Assembly: GCA_020073565.1 (NCBI GenBank)
Contig: JAIQEY010000049.1
Span: forward strand, 1 to 37,995
Direction: 5' to 3'
Origin: Terriglobia bacterium
GTDB taxonomy: Bacteria > Acidobacteriota > Terriglobia > Terriglobales > Acidobacteriaceae
DNA: 37,995 nt
This document shows positions 1-7,920 of the stretch, piece by piece. Each line of letters begins with the position of its first letter. Position 1 is the first letter of the stretch. The position numbers and the translations under genes are program-made. The notes below the pieces were generated by a model that saw nothing but the letters and a program-made list of their open reading frames with translations, searched no databases and had not been told where the DNA came from.

Positions 1-1
1 C

Positions 2-148
2 GCCTGGATTAAAGAGCGCTGCGGCCTAAGGCAGTTCCGCTGCCGGGGTCGCGTGAAAGTAGCCATGGAAGCGACTTGGGCTTGCTTAAGTTACAACCTG
101 ACGAGGTGGTTCGGCCTAAAGCGGACACCGCAACTTCGGCCAGCATAG
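2..148 (+). CDS. DDE transposase, C-terminal fragment (cut by window edge)
   Basis: The frame entering the window at base 2 is open for 48 codons and ends with TAG at 146-148. It encodes a basic, Trp- and Arg-rich tail containing WIKERCGLRQFR and then RVKVAMEATWACLSYNLTRW. This resembles the C-terminus of IS1182/IS5-type DDE transposases, where an Arg-rich loop is followed by the helix carrying the last catalytic Glu (here probably the E of VAMEATW) and a tyrosine-asparagine-leucine motif. The N-terminal part lies outside the window, so whether the element is intact cannot be judged. The right terminal repeat should lie within 149-378, but none was recognised. Family assignment is by motif resemblance only. 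Confidence 0.65.
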   Translation, partial: AWIKERCGLRQFRCRGRVKVAMEATWACLSYNLTRWFGLKRTPQLRPA

Positions 149-378
149 AATCCTTCAACGGGCGCCGGAAAGTGTGTGGATGCCGGTGATGTCGCAAGAC
201 CGAAGCAAGGCCCCGGTTGCCTGAAAAACAATTTCTTCACAGCTTCCAGACGGGACGTTTTCTGGGTGCTCTCGTGCCCGAGATGTGGCGCAACTCGGCA
301 GAAAAGATCAGGATACGTTCCCCCTGGTTCCGTGTTTCCCGCTTCGATATTCAGCCCCCTGCGCAGTCGCACACCCTC

Positions 379-678
379 TTACAGGCGACGTGCCCAATAC
401 TCGGGGCGTCTGCTGCCGTGAGCAACGGCCCAGATCATGATTACGGATTCCTGCTCCGAATAGATAATGGCAAAGGGAAATCGCCAAAGCAGGAATCGTC
501 TAGTGCTGTTCTTTCCTATTGGCCAGCGTTCTGGGCCTTCGCGGATTGTGTCGACGGCTCGATCCAGTTCTTTGATGAAGTCCAATGCGGCTGCGGGGCT
601 GCGCTTCTGATACCAGGCGACTGCGCTCTTAACATCAGCGATCGCGCCCTGGTGGTACTCGACACGCTTAGCGCTCAT
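379..678 (-). CDS. ParE/RelE-family toxin of a type II toxin-antitoxin system
   Basis: This 99-residue protein has the size and pattern of ParE-superfamily toxins: an N-terminal helical hairpin (residues about 9-45, with AWYQKRSPAAALDF), then a beta-sheet core (RFLLWRFPFAIIYSEQ) and a C-terminal AVAHGSRRPEYWARR segment typical of the family's last strand. Family members inhibit gyrase (ParE) or cleave mRNA on ribosomes (RelE); the sequence alone does not decide which. It is the downstream gene of a two-gene operon. Its ATG overlaps the end of the antitoxin gene by 11 bases, which suggests translational coupling. A transposase remnant lies just beyond it, so the pair sits in a mobile neighbourhood. 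Confidence 0.85.
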   Translation of the reverse strand: MSAKRVEYHQGAIADVKSAVAWYQKRSPAAALDFIKELDRAVDTIREGPERWPIGKNSTRRFLLWRFPFAIIYSEQESVIMIWAVAHGSRRPEYWARRL

Positions 679-901
679 TCACCATGGCCAGGAGTTCGCG
701 ATGCAGTTGTTCCCAGGGGACGGCCACGGCCTTGCCCGCTTTCAGATCTTCGATTCGGCGCGCGACTTCCTCATCCCAAGCCTCTTGCACAGATTCATCC
801 GTCCCCCCAAGGCTGTCGAGCAGGCTATTGGCTAGTGCAGCACGCTCGTCAACCGAAAGAGCGAGCGCCCGTTTTAGGAGATCGGAAACGTCCGGGCTCA
901 T
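668..901 (-). CDS. addiction-module antitoxin (TIGR02574-like)
   Basis: This acidic 77-residue protein carries the pattern of the short 'addiction module component' antitoxins: an N-terminal helix rich in Leu and Glu with LSVDERAALANSLLDSL (residues about 14-30), a central acidic stretch with EAWDEEVARRIEDL, and a C-terminal VPWEQLHREL segment that in this family binds the toxin. It is expected to neutralise the ParE-like toxin encoded immediately downstream and to repress the shared promoter. It comes first in the operon, the usual antitoxin-toxin order, and overlaps the toxin gene by 11 bases. The start at 901 gives a family-typical length. Confidence 0.82.
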   Translation of the reverse strand: MSPDVSDLLKRALALSVDERAALANSLLDSLGGTDESVQEAWDEEVARRIEDLKAGKAVAVPWEQLHRELLAMVNER

Positions 902-948
902 CGCGTTATTCTACCGCGTTTCTCACCCCGTCAAGCCTTGCCCTCAAC

Positions 949-996
949 GTGGAATCCCGCCTTTCGATAGGCGCGAACCGTGGAGTGGGATTCCAC
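949..996. repeat. 10-bp perfect inverted repeat
   Basis: GTGGAATCCC at 949-958 is exactly complementary to GGGATTCCAC at 987-996, with a 28-base loop. It lies upstream of the toxin-antitoxin operon, 48 bases from the antitoxin start. It could be an operator for autoregulation, but the related string GGAATCCCACC recurs at 1360-1370, which favours a dispersed repeat. Confidence 0.55.
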
Positions 997-1364
997 GACC
1001 CTGTCCTCGTCGGGATTTTGACTTCCGCCGCAATCACTCACAAGCGTGACTTGCGTCACGGACTGCCAACCCGCCGCGCGCGATAATGTTCCTCTGATTG
1101 GGGCAGTGAAGAGGTGTTCGCGTCTCCCAAGACGACCCTCGAAGCTGCCCCAAACCCATTTCAGCGGTCTTTGACAAACCGTAAGTCCTTATTCCGGAAT
1201 ATTTTCCATATAAGTCCTTGCGAATCTAGATTTTAGGCTGTTTCCACAACCTAACTCCATGATTCCAATAGACCGGGGGGAGGGGGGTACCCACCGTACT
1301 AACTGGTTAATGTACCTTTAGTTACGGGCAGGAAAGAACCTCAAGCGGGACACGGTCCTGGAAT

Positions 1365-1397
1365 CCCACCCTTGCGCAACAAACGCGCAAGGATGGG
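1365..1397. repeat. 13-bp hairpin repeat (one mismatch)
   Basis: CCCACCCTTGCGC pairs with GCGCAAGGATGGG across the 7-base loop AACAAAC, with a single mismatch; the inner eight base pairs are perfect. It lies downstream of the winged-helix regulator gene (minus strand), so it could terminate or stabilise that transcript. No T-run follows, so a classical intrinsic terminator is unlikely; a REP-like dispersed element fits better. Confidence 0.55.
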
Positions 1398-1453
1398 GCA
1401 CCCGTCGTCCTGCTGAGAACTGAGAACCGGGAACTGAGAGCTGGGAGTGAGAT

Positions 1454-2290
1454 CTACTGCGAGTAGGCCATCCGCACCAGGGTTCGCTCGGAGAATGGCA
1501 CGTAGAGCAGAGCTGCCGTCGCGGCAAAGGCCAGCCCGACTCCGATCTGCGGCAGCAGCAGAAAAGGCGCCACCGCCCACATCTGGTCTAGGGCGAGAAC
1601 AAAGGGAAACAGCCAGCGGAACGTTTCTCCCAGCTTCCGGAAATCGAAGCCGACCGCCGACAGCAGATAGAAACGCAGCGGAATCCCCACCGCGCCCGTC
1701 ACCAGCACGGCGATCATAATCGCCTGAGCAGCCCAGTTCGGCAGGAAGTCGGCGGCGACCCGGTCCACATCGCGCAGGTGATGAAGAGCGTTGAGATAGA
1801 ACGAGAGATACATCACCTGAATCAGGGCAAAGAGTCCGCGGACCAATCCGCGATGCGGCAAGGGCACGTGCAACTCGGGGTGCAGAGCGGGCTCGGTGGC
1901 CGGAATGCCGTTGGGCGTGTTCGCGGAGATCGGTGCGGCGGCGGACGGGCTGTCCACCGGCGCGATAAAGCGGTATCCGCGGCGGGCCAGCGTTTCTACA
2001 AATCGCGGACTCGATGCGGAATCGCCCAGCGCCTCGCGAATCTTGTTGATCGCGGTATTCAGGCTGTGGTCGAAATCTACGAAGGTGTCGGCTGGCCAGA
2101 TCTTCTGCCGCAGATCGTCCCGGGTGACGACTTGTCCAGCACGCTCCAGCAGAGTGGCGAGCACCTGAAAAGGCTGTTCCTGGAGCCGGATGCGGGCGCC
2201 ATTCTTGCGCAATTCTCCAGCCGCCAAGTCGACTTCGAAGACGCCGAACCGCAGTAGCCCGGCTTCGCTGCTGGAGGGAGGCATCGCCAT
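1454..2290 (-). CDS. winged-helix (OmpR/CadC-type) transcriptional regulator with membrane helices
   Basis: This is a 278-residue protein. Residues about 10-105 form a Trans_reg_C winged-helix domain: FGVFEVDLAAGELRKNG, then FQVLATLLERAGQVVTRDDLRQKIW, HSLNTAINKIREALGD and a closing RRGYRFIAPV wing, all hallmarks of OmpR/CadC-type DNA binding. After a short linker come several hydrophobic segments (about LFALIQVMYLSFYL, AIMIAVLVTGAVGIPL and two near the C-terminus), so the regulator is membrane-anchored like CadC. No receiver domain is present. The start at 2290 was chosen over an upstream in-frame GTG at 2389 because the longer version adds a non-conserved tail overlapping a divergent small gene. 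No ligand can be inferred. Confidence 0.8.
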   Translation of the reverse strand: MAMPPSSSEAGLLRFGVFEVDLAAGELRKNGARIRLQEQPFQVLATLLERAGQVVTRDDLRQKIWPADTFVDFDHSLNTAINKIREALGDSASSPRFVETLARRGYRFIAPVDSPSAAAPISANTPNGIPATEPALHPELHVPLPHRGLVRGLFALIQVMYLSFYLNALHHLRDVDRVAADFLPNWAAQAIMIAVLVTGAVGIPLRFYLLSAVGFDFRKLGETFRWLFPFVLALDQMWAVAPFLLLPQIGVGLAFAATAALLYVPFSERTLVRMAYSQ

Positions 2291-2332
2291 GAGGGAGCGC
2301 CCGTAGTTTACACCGTGGAATACAATGTTCCC

Positions 2333-2494
2333 GTGGCTACCCCCGCTCCGCAAAAGCCGGCTGCCGACGACCATCACCGGCACCGCCACCCCATCTATGC
2401 CGCCGAAGCCACCGGATTGCTTCTCATGGCGGTGCTGCTTTTGATTCTGACCATCGTCCGCTACTGGTCTTACATTCAGTGGAGCGCACGCTGA
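2333..2494 (+). CDS. 53-residue small membrane protein upstream of miaA
   Basis: A GTG-initiated frame from 2333 encodes 53 residues: a His-rich, proline-containing N-terminus (HHRHRHP at about 14-20), one long hydrophobic helix (GLLLMAVLLLILTIVRYW, about residues 28-45) and a short tail ending in SAR. It is divergent from the winged-helix regulator (42 bases between starts) and its end overlaps the GTG start of miaA by 16 bases, which points to translational coupling. There is no Shine-Dalgarno sequence; TACAAT at 2321-2326 ends six bases before the GTG, as expected of a leaderless message. The function is unknown. The His cluster could bind metal, but that is speculation. Confidence 0.6.
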   Translation: MATPAPQKPAADDHHRHRHPIYAAEATGLLLMAVLLLILTIVRYWSYIQWSAR

Positions 2495-3447
2495 CGTTGC
2501 CGCATCGCGAGCCGCTGCTGGCGGTGGTGCTTGGTCCCACGGCGAGTGGAAAGACTGCTCTGTCGCTGGCCATTGCCCGCCGCTTTCACGGTGAAATCGT
2601 CAACTGCGATTCCGTGGCGATGTACCACGAATTTGAAATTGGCACCGCCAAGCCGAGCGCTGAGGAGCGCGCGGAAGTTGCGCATCATCTGCTGGACTGC
2701 GTTGATCCCAACGCGGACGTGACTGCAGGAGAGTATGCGCGGCGGGCGCGGCAGGTGCTCGGCGAGATCGAACAGCGCAAGCATTTGCCGATCGTCAGCG
2801 GCGGAACGGGTCTCTATCTGCGCGCGCTGCTGGAAGGACTGTTCCCCGGCCCGCAGCGGTCGGTGGAATTGCGCGACCGGCTGCGCGAGCGCGTGCAACA
2901 GCGTGGTCCCGAATATTTGCATCGCATTCTACGGCGGCGTGACTCCGCGGCAGCGGGACGAATTCATGCGAACGACGTTCCGAAAGTGATTCGGGCCATT
3001 GAAGTCTGCCTCGCTGCGCGCCAGCCCATGAGCGAACTTCTACGGCAGGGACGCGAACCGCTGCGCGGATTCCGCATTCTTCGACTTGGTCTGAACCCTG
3101 AGCGCAGTGCTCTCTACATGCGAATTGATCAGCGGGCGGAAAGGATGTTTCAAACCGGGCTGATTGAGGAGACGAAGAACTTGATCGCCAAGTATGGAGA
3201 TGAAGCGCGTCCGCTCGCGTCTTTGGGATACAAGCAAGCAGTCCAGTTCTTGCGCGGTGATCTGGATCGGGAATCGGCAATTCGCGCCGCACAGCAAGCG
3301 CACCGCAACTACGCCAAGCGCCAGATGACATGGTTCCGCCGCGAGCCCGACGTGCATTGGCTCACCGGGGCCGGCGATGATCCTGCGATTCAAGCCAAGG
3401 CGATTGAACTCGTCGGCCAGGCGATCGAGACCGACACCGGGGTGTAG
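2479..3447 (+). CDS. miaA: tRNA dimethylallyltransferase MiaA
   Basis: MiaA transfers the dimethylallyl group of DMAPP to N6 of A37 in tRNAs reading UNN codons. The 322-residue protein has the P-loop GPTASGKT (residues 19-26), the catalytic-Asp region NCDSVAMYHEFEIGTAKP (about 43-60), HHLLDCVDP and SGGTGLYLRAL for substrate binding, and the C-terminal SLGYKQAVQFL and QMTWFRREPDVHWL motifs. Length is normal for the family. The start is the GTG at 2479, inside the end of the preceding small membrane-protein gene. The DSMQ-type motif of other MiaA proteins reads DSVA here, a modest variation. The GH3 gene follows 49 bases later. Confidence 0.96.
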   Translation: MERTLTLPHREPLLAVVLGPTASGKTALSLAIARRFHGEIVNCDSVAMYHEFEIGTAKPSAEERAEVAHHLLDCVDPNADVTAGEYARRARQVLGEIEQRKHLPIVSGGTGLYLRALLEGLFPGPQRSVELRDRLRERVQQRGPEYLHRILRRRDSAAAGRIHANDVPKVIRAIEVCLAARQPMSELLRQGREPLRGFRILRLGLNPERSALYMRIDQRAERMFQTGLIEETKNLIAKYGDEARPLASLGYKQAVQFLRGDLDRESAIRAAQQAHRNYAKRQMTWFRREPDVHWLTGAGDDPAIQAKAIELVGQAIETDTGV

Positions 3448-3496
3448 GTACCACCGGGAGTTCATCGGCCCGCGAAATTTGTTATTGTCATCCTCT

Positions 3497-5395
3497 ATGC
3501 TCCGGCACCTGCTGCTGGCCGCGCTCATCTTGAGCAGCGTGCCGAATCTTGCCAAAGAAAAGACGAAGGAGCAGTACCAGCAGGCCGGTCCCATCCATCT
3601 GGACAAAGAGGGTCAGAGATGGGTCGATAAGATGCTGCGCACGATGTCGCCGGAGGAGAAAGTCGGCCAACTCCTCATGATTTTCGTGAAGGCGCAGTTC
3701 ATGAACCACGCCGATCCCGCCTGGATCGAGCTGCGCGACACCGTCCGCACTCATCACATTGGAGGGCTGGTGATGACCGTGCCCGCCAGTGGCCCGGTCT
3801 TGTACAAGAGCCAGCCTCATGTGGCGGCCGAGTTGCTCAACCGGCTGCAGAGATCCTCTCCGTTACCGCTGATCGTCGCCGCCGACTTCGAGCGGGGCGT
3901 GGCCATGCGACTGAATGGCGTGACCGTCTTCCCGCACGCGATGGCGTTTGGAGCCGCCGGCCATCTGGAAAATGCCGAAGCGTTTGGCCGCATCACGGCG
4001 CAGGAGGCACGCGCCATCGGGGTGCAATGGAACTTTTTTCCCGACGCCGACGTCAACTCCAACCCTGAGAATCCCATTATTAACACTCGCTCGTTTGGAG
4101 GGGACCCGCGGCAGGTCAGTGATCTGGTGGCTGCTTACATCCGGGGGGCGCATGCAGGTGGCATGCTTACGACCGCCAAGCACTTTCCTGGACATGGCGA
4201 CACGGCCACGGATTCGCATCTCGGCGTGGCCGCAGTCGTCGGAAGCCGCGAGCGCCTCAATGCCGTCGAACTTCCCCCCTTCCGGCGCGCGATCCAGGCT
4301 GGCGTGGACGCGATCATGGTGGCGCATGTTATCGCTCCCGCGCTCGATCCGGAACCTCACCACATTGCTACGACCTCACCTGCGATCGTGACCGGCCTGC
4401 TCAGGAATCAAATGGGGTTCAAAGGGATTATCGTCACGGACGCCCTGGGGATGGGAGGTCTGACGCACCTCTACCCTCGGGGAATCGCGCAAGCCTCGGT
4501 GGACGCTTTCAAGGCGGGGGCCGATATGTTGATCGTCCCGCCCGACATTGATGGCAGTTACCGTGCCATCGTGCGGGCCGTGCGCAGCGGGGAGATCGGT
4601 TCCGAGCGTCTGGATCAATCTGTGCGTAAGATCCTGGAATTAAAGGCTTCACTTGGTTTGCACAAGGCGCGACTGGTGGATCTGGAACAGGTTGCACGCG
4701 AAGTGGCGCAGCCGCAGAATCTTGCGGTTGGCCAGCGCATCGCCGACGAAGCCATCACGCTGGTGCGTGATAACGGGCAGATGCTTCCGTTGAAAGCTTC
4801 GGGAACTCCGGAACCTGAGCCTGCGTATCACAGGGCAGGAGAAGTGCGCGGCCGGCTGGTAGCCGTGATCTTTTCCGACGATCTGCGCACCGAATCCGGA
4901 CATATGCTGGAACGCCAGATACTCGCCCGCGTGCCGGACGCGCGCATCATTTATGTCGATGCCCGTTCGGCCAGAGGAATGAACACGATCGTGCTCGATG
5001 CCGTCGAGGGCGCCGAGCATGTGCTGGCAGCCGTGTACGTGATACCCGTCGCAGGCAAGGCGGTGGCCAGCGCGGGTGGTCCCAAGAATAGCGTTGCCAT
5101 GGACGAAGCTACGGGGTCGTTGCTCAAGGCGATTCTAGAGACTGCGGCGCCTCGCACGGCGGTGCTCGCGATGGGCAATCCTTATGTGGTGCAAGATTTT
5201 CCCGCGATCGAGAACTATGTGTGTGCGTTCTCGAACATGTCAGTATCAGAGACGGCGGCGGTGAAGGCGGTCTTTGGAGAGATCCCGATCCGCGGCCACT
5301 TGCCGGTGACGATTCCCGGTGTTGCAGCGCGAGGCGAAGGACTGGAACGCCCCGCCCAATCAAGCACAGGAGGTTCGTCCCATGCTCAGCCTTAA
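3497..5395 (+). CDS. exported glycoside hydrolase family 3, NagZ-like beta-N-acetylhexosaminidase
   Basis: This 632-residue protein starts with a signal peptide (MLRHLLLAALILSSV) and continues as a GH3 TIM barrel. The motif KHFPGHGDTATDSH at residues 228-241 contains the Asp-His dyad (D239, H241) that marks the NagZ branch of GH3. The nucleophile is probably D315 in IIVTDALGMGG. NagZ enzymes cut N-acetylglucosamine from peptidoglycan fragments; export suggests wall turnover or chitin-type oligosaccharide use. A second domain (about 410-615) follows, as in two-domain Bacillus-type NagZ. An in-frame ATG at 3377 was rejected because it adds 40 non-conserved residues inside miaA and buries the signal peptide. 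TATTGT at 3483-3488 may be a -10 site for a leaderless message. Confidence 0.88.
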   Translation: MLRHLLLAALILSSVPNLAKEKTKEQYQQAGPIHLDKEGQRWVDKMLRTMSPEEKVGQLLMIFVKAQFMNHADPAWIELRDTVRTHHIGGLVMTVPASGPVLYKSQPHVAAELLNRLQRSSPLPLIVAADFERGVAMRLNGVTVFPHAMAFGAAGHLENAEAFGRITAQEARAIGVQWNFFPDADVNSNPENPIINTRSFGGDPRQVSDLVAAYIRGAHAGGMLTTAKHFPGHGDTATDSHLGVAAVVGSRERLNAVELPPFRRAIQAGVDAIMVAHVIAPALDPEPHHIATTSPAIVTGLLRNQMGFKGIIVTDALGMGGLTHLYPRGIAQASVDAFKAGADMLIVPPDIDGSYRAIVRAVRSGEIGSERLDQSVRKILELKASLGLHKARLVDLEQVAREVAQPQNLAVGQRIADEAITLVRDNGQMLPLKASGTPEPEPAYHRAGEVRGRLVAVIFSDDLRTESGHMLERQILARVPDARIIYVDARSARGMNTIVLDAVEGAEHVLAAVYVIPVAGKAVASAGGPKNSVAMDEATGSLLKAILETAAPRTAVLAMGNPYVVQDFPAIENYVCAFSNMSVSETAAVKAVFGEIPIRGHLPVTIPGVAARGEGLERPAQSSTGGSSHAQP

Positions 5396-5996
5396 CTTTG
5401 CCGCAAGAAATCTGGTTGCAGAATTATCGCTCGCCGCTGTGATCGCCGCCCTTTGCGTACTGCCCGGCTGCTCCGTCGACGTGAAAGACAAAGGAAAAGA
5501 TGGCGAAGCGCGGGTCGATATCAAGTCTCCCGTTGGCGATCTTCATGTCGACGAGCAGCCCGACATTCGCAGCTCGGGGTTGACGGTCTATCCGGGCGCC
5601 AAGCCTGCCCCGAAAGACAACGGCGACGACAAGAAGAGCGCCAACGTCAACCTCGCCTTCCCTGGATTTTCGTTGAAAGTGGTCGCGGCCGAGTTTGTTT
5701 CCGACGACGCACCCGGGAAAGTGATCGCATATTACAGCAAGGAACTGCAGCACTACGGCAAGCCCGTTGAATGCCATGGGAGCTGGAACGGTGGCGATGT
5801 CGGAATTGGCAATGACAAAGACGACGGGCTATCCAAGCCCGTTTCCTGTCGTGACCATGGCAGCGGTGAAGCGGTCGAAATCAAGGTCGGCACCGAGGGC
5901 AACCAGCACCTGGTCAACATCAAACCTGAAGGCAAGGGAGCCCGGTTCGCGTTGGTGTACGTGCGAGCGCATACGGGGAAAGATGACACGATTTGA
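5382..5996 (+). CDS. predicted lipoprotein of unknown function
   Basis: The 204-residue product has an N-terminal hydrophobic stretch ending in the lipobox LPGC with the lipidated cysteine at residue 30. A highly charged Lys/Asp-rich mature part follows (VDVKDKGKDGEARVDI), with recurring glycine turns and no known catalytic motif. Two further cysteines (in VECHGSW and PVSCRDHG) could form a disulfide. The start at 5382 is preceded by a clear AGGAGG-type ribosome site and overlaps the end of the GH3 gene by 14 bases, so the two are likely co-translated. An upstream in-frame ATG at 5319 lies inside the GH3 gene without such support. The partner suggests a cell-envelope role. Confidence 0.75.
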   Translation: MLSLNFAARNLVAELSLAAVIAALCVLPGCSVDVKDKGKDGEARVDIKSPVGDLHVDEQPDIRSSGLTVYPGAKPAPKDNGDDKKSANVNLAFPGFSLKVVAAEFVSDDAPGKVIAYYSKELQHYGKPVECHGSWNGGDVGIGNDKDDGLSKPVSCRDHGSGEAVEIKVGTEGNQHLVNIKPEGKGARFALVYVRAHTGKDDTI

Positions 5997-6035
5997 GTCG
6001 CGTTCACGAAATGTCGAGAGCTTCCTCTTCCCGAA

Positions 6036-6671
6036 TTACAGGATATTGCCTGCCCCGGGAGTGTAGTTCGCGCTAATAACGTTGTTGCTGATGAGCGTGT
6101 CGCACTGCACCACTCCGCTGAATTTCGACATTCCGGCATTCACTGTGACAGCGTCGGAATTGATCTCAACCTGGCTGCCATTGATCGTGACTTTCGCGGA
6201 GGCACTGACGCTGATGCCGTTTGTCCCAAGTTTCACTGAGTTGCCGTTGCTATCCGTGATCTCGAGTGAGCCGGGGCCGTCCTTGAGGGTAATCTTTTGG
6301 CCGCCGGGCGTCTCGACGATGAAACTCTCCTGGCCGCTTTGATCGTCCATGGTGATCTGCACGCCGTTGCGGGAGCGCAGAAGCTTCTTGTCGTTGTTCG
6401 TGTCCATCTTCTCCGGCGGCGAATTGGTTTTGCTCCATAGCCCACCAAGGACGTAGGCATACCTCTCAGTACCTTCTTCGAACGCAACCAGGACTTCGTC
6501 GTTTACGTCAGGGATGAACCATGTACCGCGGTTGTTGCCAGCCATCAGAGTGGCAATACGAGCCCAGATTCCGTCGCCCACCCGTGGAATGCGAACTTTC
6601 ACGCGCCCAAGGTCGTCGGGATCCTGGTTATCGATCACGACCGCCTGGAACAATCCATGGAACTGTTTCAT
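6036..6671 (-). CDS. phage baseplate V / contractile-injection spike-like protein
   Basis: The 211-residue protein resembles the gpV/gp5 spike family. Residues about 1-85 form an OB-fold: a start like FHGLFQAVVIDNQDPDDLGRV, then KVRIPRVGDGIWARI, the WFIPDVNDEVLVAFEEG motif and YAYVLGGLW. A C-terminal half of repeated short beta strands follows (SLEITDSNGNSVKLG, ISVSASAKVTINGSQVEI), matching the trimeric beta-helix needle of phage spikes, VgrG cores and extracellular contractile injection systems. No sheath, tube, baseplate or LysM partner gene is nearby. The ATG at 6671 was preferred over 6680 because GGAAGG directly abuts the latter and is correctly spaced for the former. It converges on the lipoprotein gene. 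Confidence 0.8.
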   Translation of the reverse strand: MKQFHGLFQAVVIDNQDPDDLGRVKVRIPRVGDGIWARIATLMAGNNRGTWFIPDVNDEVLVAFEEGTERYAYVLGGLWSKTNSPPEKMDTNNDKKLLRSRNGVQITMDDQSGQESFIVETPGGQKITLKDGPGSLEITDSNGNSVKLGTNGISVSASAKVTINGSQVEINSDAVTVNAGMSKFSGVVQCDTLISNNVISANYTPGAGNIL

Positions 6672-7050
6672 AAGATTCATCCTTCCATTGACGCCCGAAC
6701 TCTTGGTTAGGCTGACTTGGATAAAACCCGCGCAGAACAGCCTATTACAAATTCGCCCACGCCAACTACCTCCGCAATTCGCAGTTAGCGCAATCGCTGT
6801 TCTCCTCTTTCTGCCTTAGCTGCAGGGTACAGACGGCCTTACATCCCTCTTCGACCTCTTGAAGCGGGGCGCTTTTTCATAATGCATTGACCGGACCGCG
6901 ACCGAAAGCGACTCATCGAACGGACGACCAGACTGTAAAGCGATGCTTTGATACAAAACTCAAGTTCCACCCAGCCCGAGCGCTCCCGGTTGCCTCGCTG
7001 CTTGCCGCGACGGGTTGCTCTCTTCGTTCACCTGCGCTAGTTTCAAAGTG
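6672..7050. other. gene-free intergenic region
   Basis: Between the spike gene and the zinc-ribbon gene, which diverge, I see no credible gene, RNA or strong hairpin. It should hold the two divergent promoters, but no confident -35/-10 pair was recognised. Confidence 0.4.
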
Positions 7051-7722
7051 ATGGAACATCCCTGTGCTCAATGCGGGAGTACGGTCGAGGACGGGCGACC
7101 GTTCTGTCCGCAATGCCGTGCGCCGCAGGTGCGGGTGCAGGTAGCAATCCCGGATTTGGAAGCTCCCCCGAGTCCAGATTCAGCAGGACCGGGTTCATCG
7201 AACTCAGGGTCAGCGTCAGAGCATATTTTTCCTGGCATTCCTCAAACTGGGACATTCACCCAGACCGGCGCACTCGACCGGAGAATTGCGGTTCGCACGG
7301 CAATCCAGGCTGGCGTTCTGGGCCTTCTGATCAGTGCGATTCCGTTCGTTGGCATCATGCTCACCGGAGGGTTGGCGGTTTATTTGTACCGCCGCGCCAG
7401 CGGGTTGTCCCTGACGGCGAGCTTAGGATCGCGCCTCGGCGGCGCGGCGGGAGCAGTCAGCTTCGCGATCTCCTCGGTGTTCATGACGGTCCGTATTTTC
7501 GTTTTCCATGCCGTGCAGGAGTATCAGGATGTCATGCTCAAGGTGGCCCAGGCGCTGGGATTGAACTCGGCGGATCCTGATGTTCAGGAGATGATTCACC
7601 GCCTGACCAGTCCGTCCGGGCTGGCGATCACGCTTCTGTTTTCGCTGGTGATTGCGGTGGCGCTGGCGGCCATTGGCGGAGCACTGGCCTCGGCTGTGCT
7701 GCGGCCGCACCCGCGGCCGTAA
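7051..7722 (+). CDS. zinc-ribbon membrane protein of unknown function
   Basis: The 223-residue product begins with a zinc ribbon (CAQCGSTVEDGRPFCPQC: Cys 5, 8, 19 and 22), followed by a Pro/Ser-rich linker and a DUF4013-like or Yip1-like membrane part with about three to four helices (GVLGLLISAIPFVGIMLTGG; GAAGAVSFAISSVFMTVRIF; ITLLFSLVIAVALAAIGGAL). Proteins of this layout are common in Acidobacteriota and have no assigned role. The start at 7051 places the ribbon at the extreme N-terminus; an in-frame ATG 36 bases earlier would add a short hydrophobic run and is less likely. Confidence 0.75.
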   Translation: MEHPCAQCGSTVEDGRPFCPQCRAPQVRVQVAIPDLEAPPSPDSAGPGSSNSGSASEHIFPGIPQTGTFTQTGALDRRIAVRTAIQAGVLGLLISAIPFVGIMLTGGLAVYLYRRASGLSLTASLGSRLGGAAGAVSFAISSVFMTVRIFVFHAVQEYQDVMLKVAQALGLNSADPDVQEMIHRLTSPSGLAITLLFSLVIAVALAAIGGALASAVLRPHPRP

Positions 7723-7774
7723 GCGAACTCACCGCCAACCAGCGATCTTCCGGGTGGCCTCCTAGATTCGATCA

Positions 7775-7851
7775 AACCACAAAGGACGCGACGTCACACG
7801 AAGGCGGAAATTCAATGGTATCCTTCGTGTCCCTTCGTGTCCTTCGCGGTT
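7775..7851. repeat. imperfect nested inverted repeat upstream of pyrR
   Basis: AACCACAAAGGAC (7775-7787) pairs with GTCCTTCGCGGTT (7839-7851) at 11 of 13 positions. Inside it, ACACGAAGG (7796-7804) pairs perfectly with CCTTCGTGT (7822-7830), which is repeated directly at 7832-7840. It is likely a dispersed REP-like sequence. It lies 70 bases before pyrR, so a regulatory role cannot be excluded. Confidence 0.5.
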
Positions 7852-7882
7852 AACATGGGACCCTACTCCTGTCAGGGGTGGC

Positions 7883-7911
7883 TTGCTCTGATCTTTCCGC
7901 ACGCGTATGAT
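7883..7911 (+). promoter_or_regulatory. candidate sigma-70 promoter for pyrR
   Basis: TTGCTC (7883-7888) and TATGAT (7906-7911) are separated by exactly 17 bases. The -10 ends nine bases before the pyrR ATG at 7921, so transcription would start at or next to the A of the ATG. There is no ribosome-binding site before the ATG, consistent with a leaderless message. Confidence 0.45.
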
Positions 7912-7920
7912 GCAGCGTTT

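Larger units (their letters stand above)
902..1453. other. gene-free region with inverted repeats and a G-run
   Basis: No convincing gene lies in these 552 bases, between the antitoxin start and the 3' end of the winged-helix regulator gene. The region contains an inverted repeat at 949-996, a poly-G tract at 1275-1287 leading into GGTACCC, a strong hairpin at 1365-1397, and a purine-rich simple repeat of GAACTGAGA-like units at about 1412-1449. The middle (1160-1260) is noticeably more AT-rich. The ORFs that cross it change composition abruptly and look accidental. The content is typical of a junction of dispersed repeats. Confidence 0.5.

Noticed and set aside
176..421. Short frame with a CPRCGAT zinc-ribbon-like string
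   Set aside because: Only one Cys pair, no ribosome site, and it overlaps the toxin gene's end; probably chance.
217..1086. 289-codon open frame on the + strand across the toxin-antitoxin genes
   Set aside because: It is antisense to two well-supported genes, its composition is erratic and it shows no domain.
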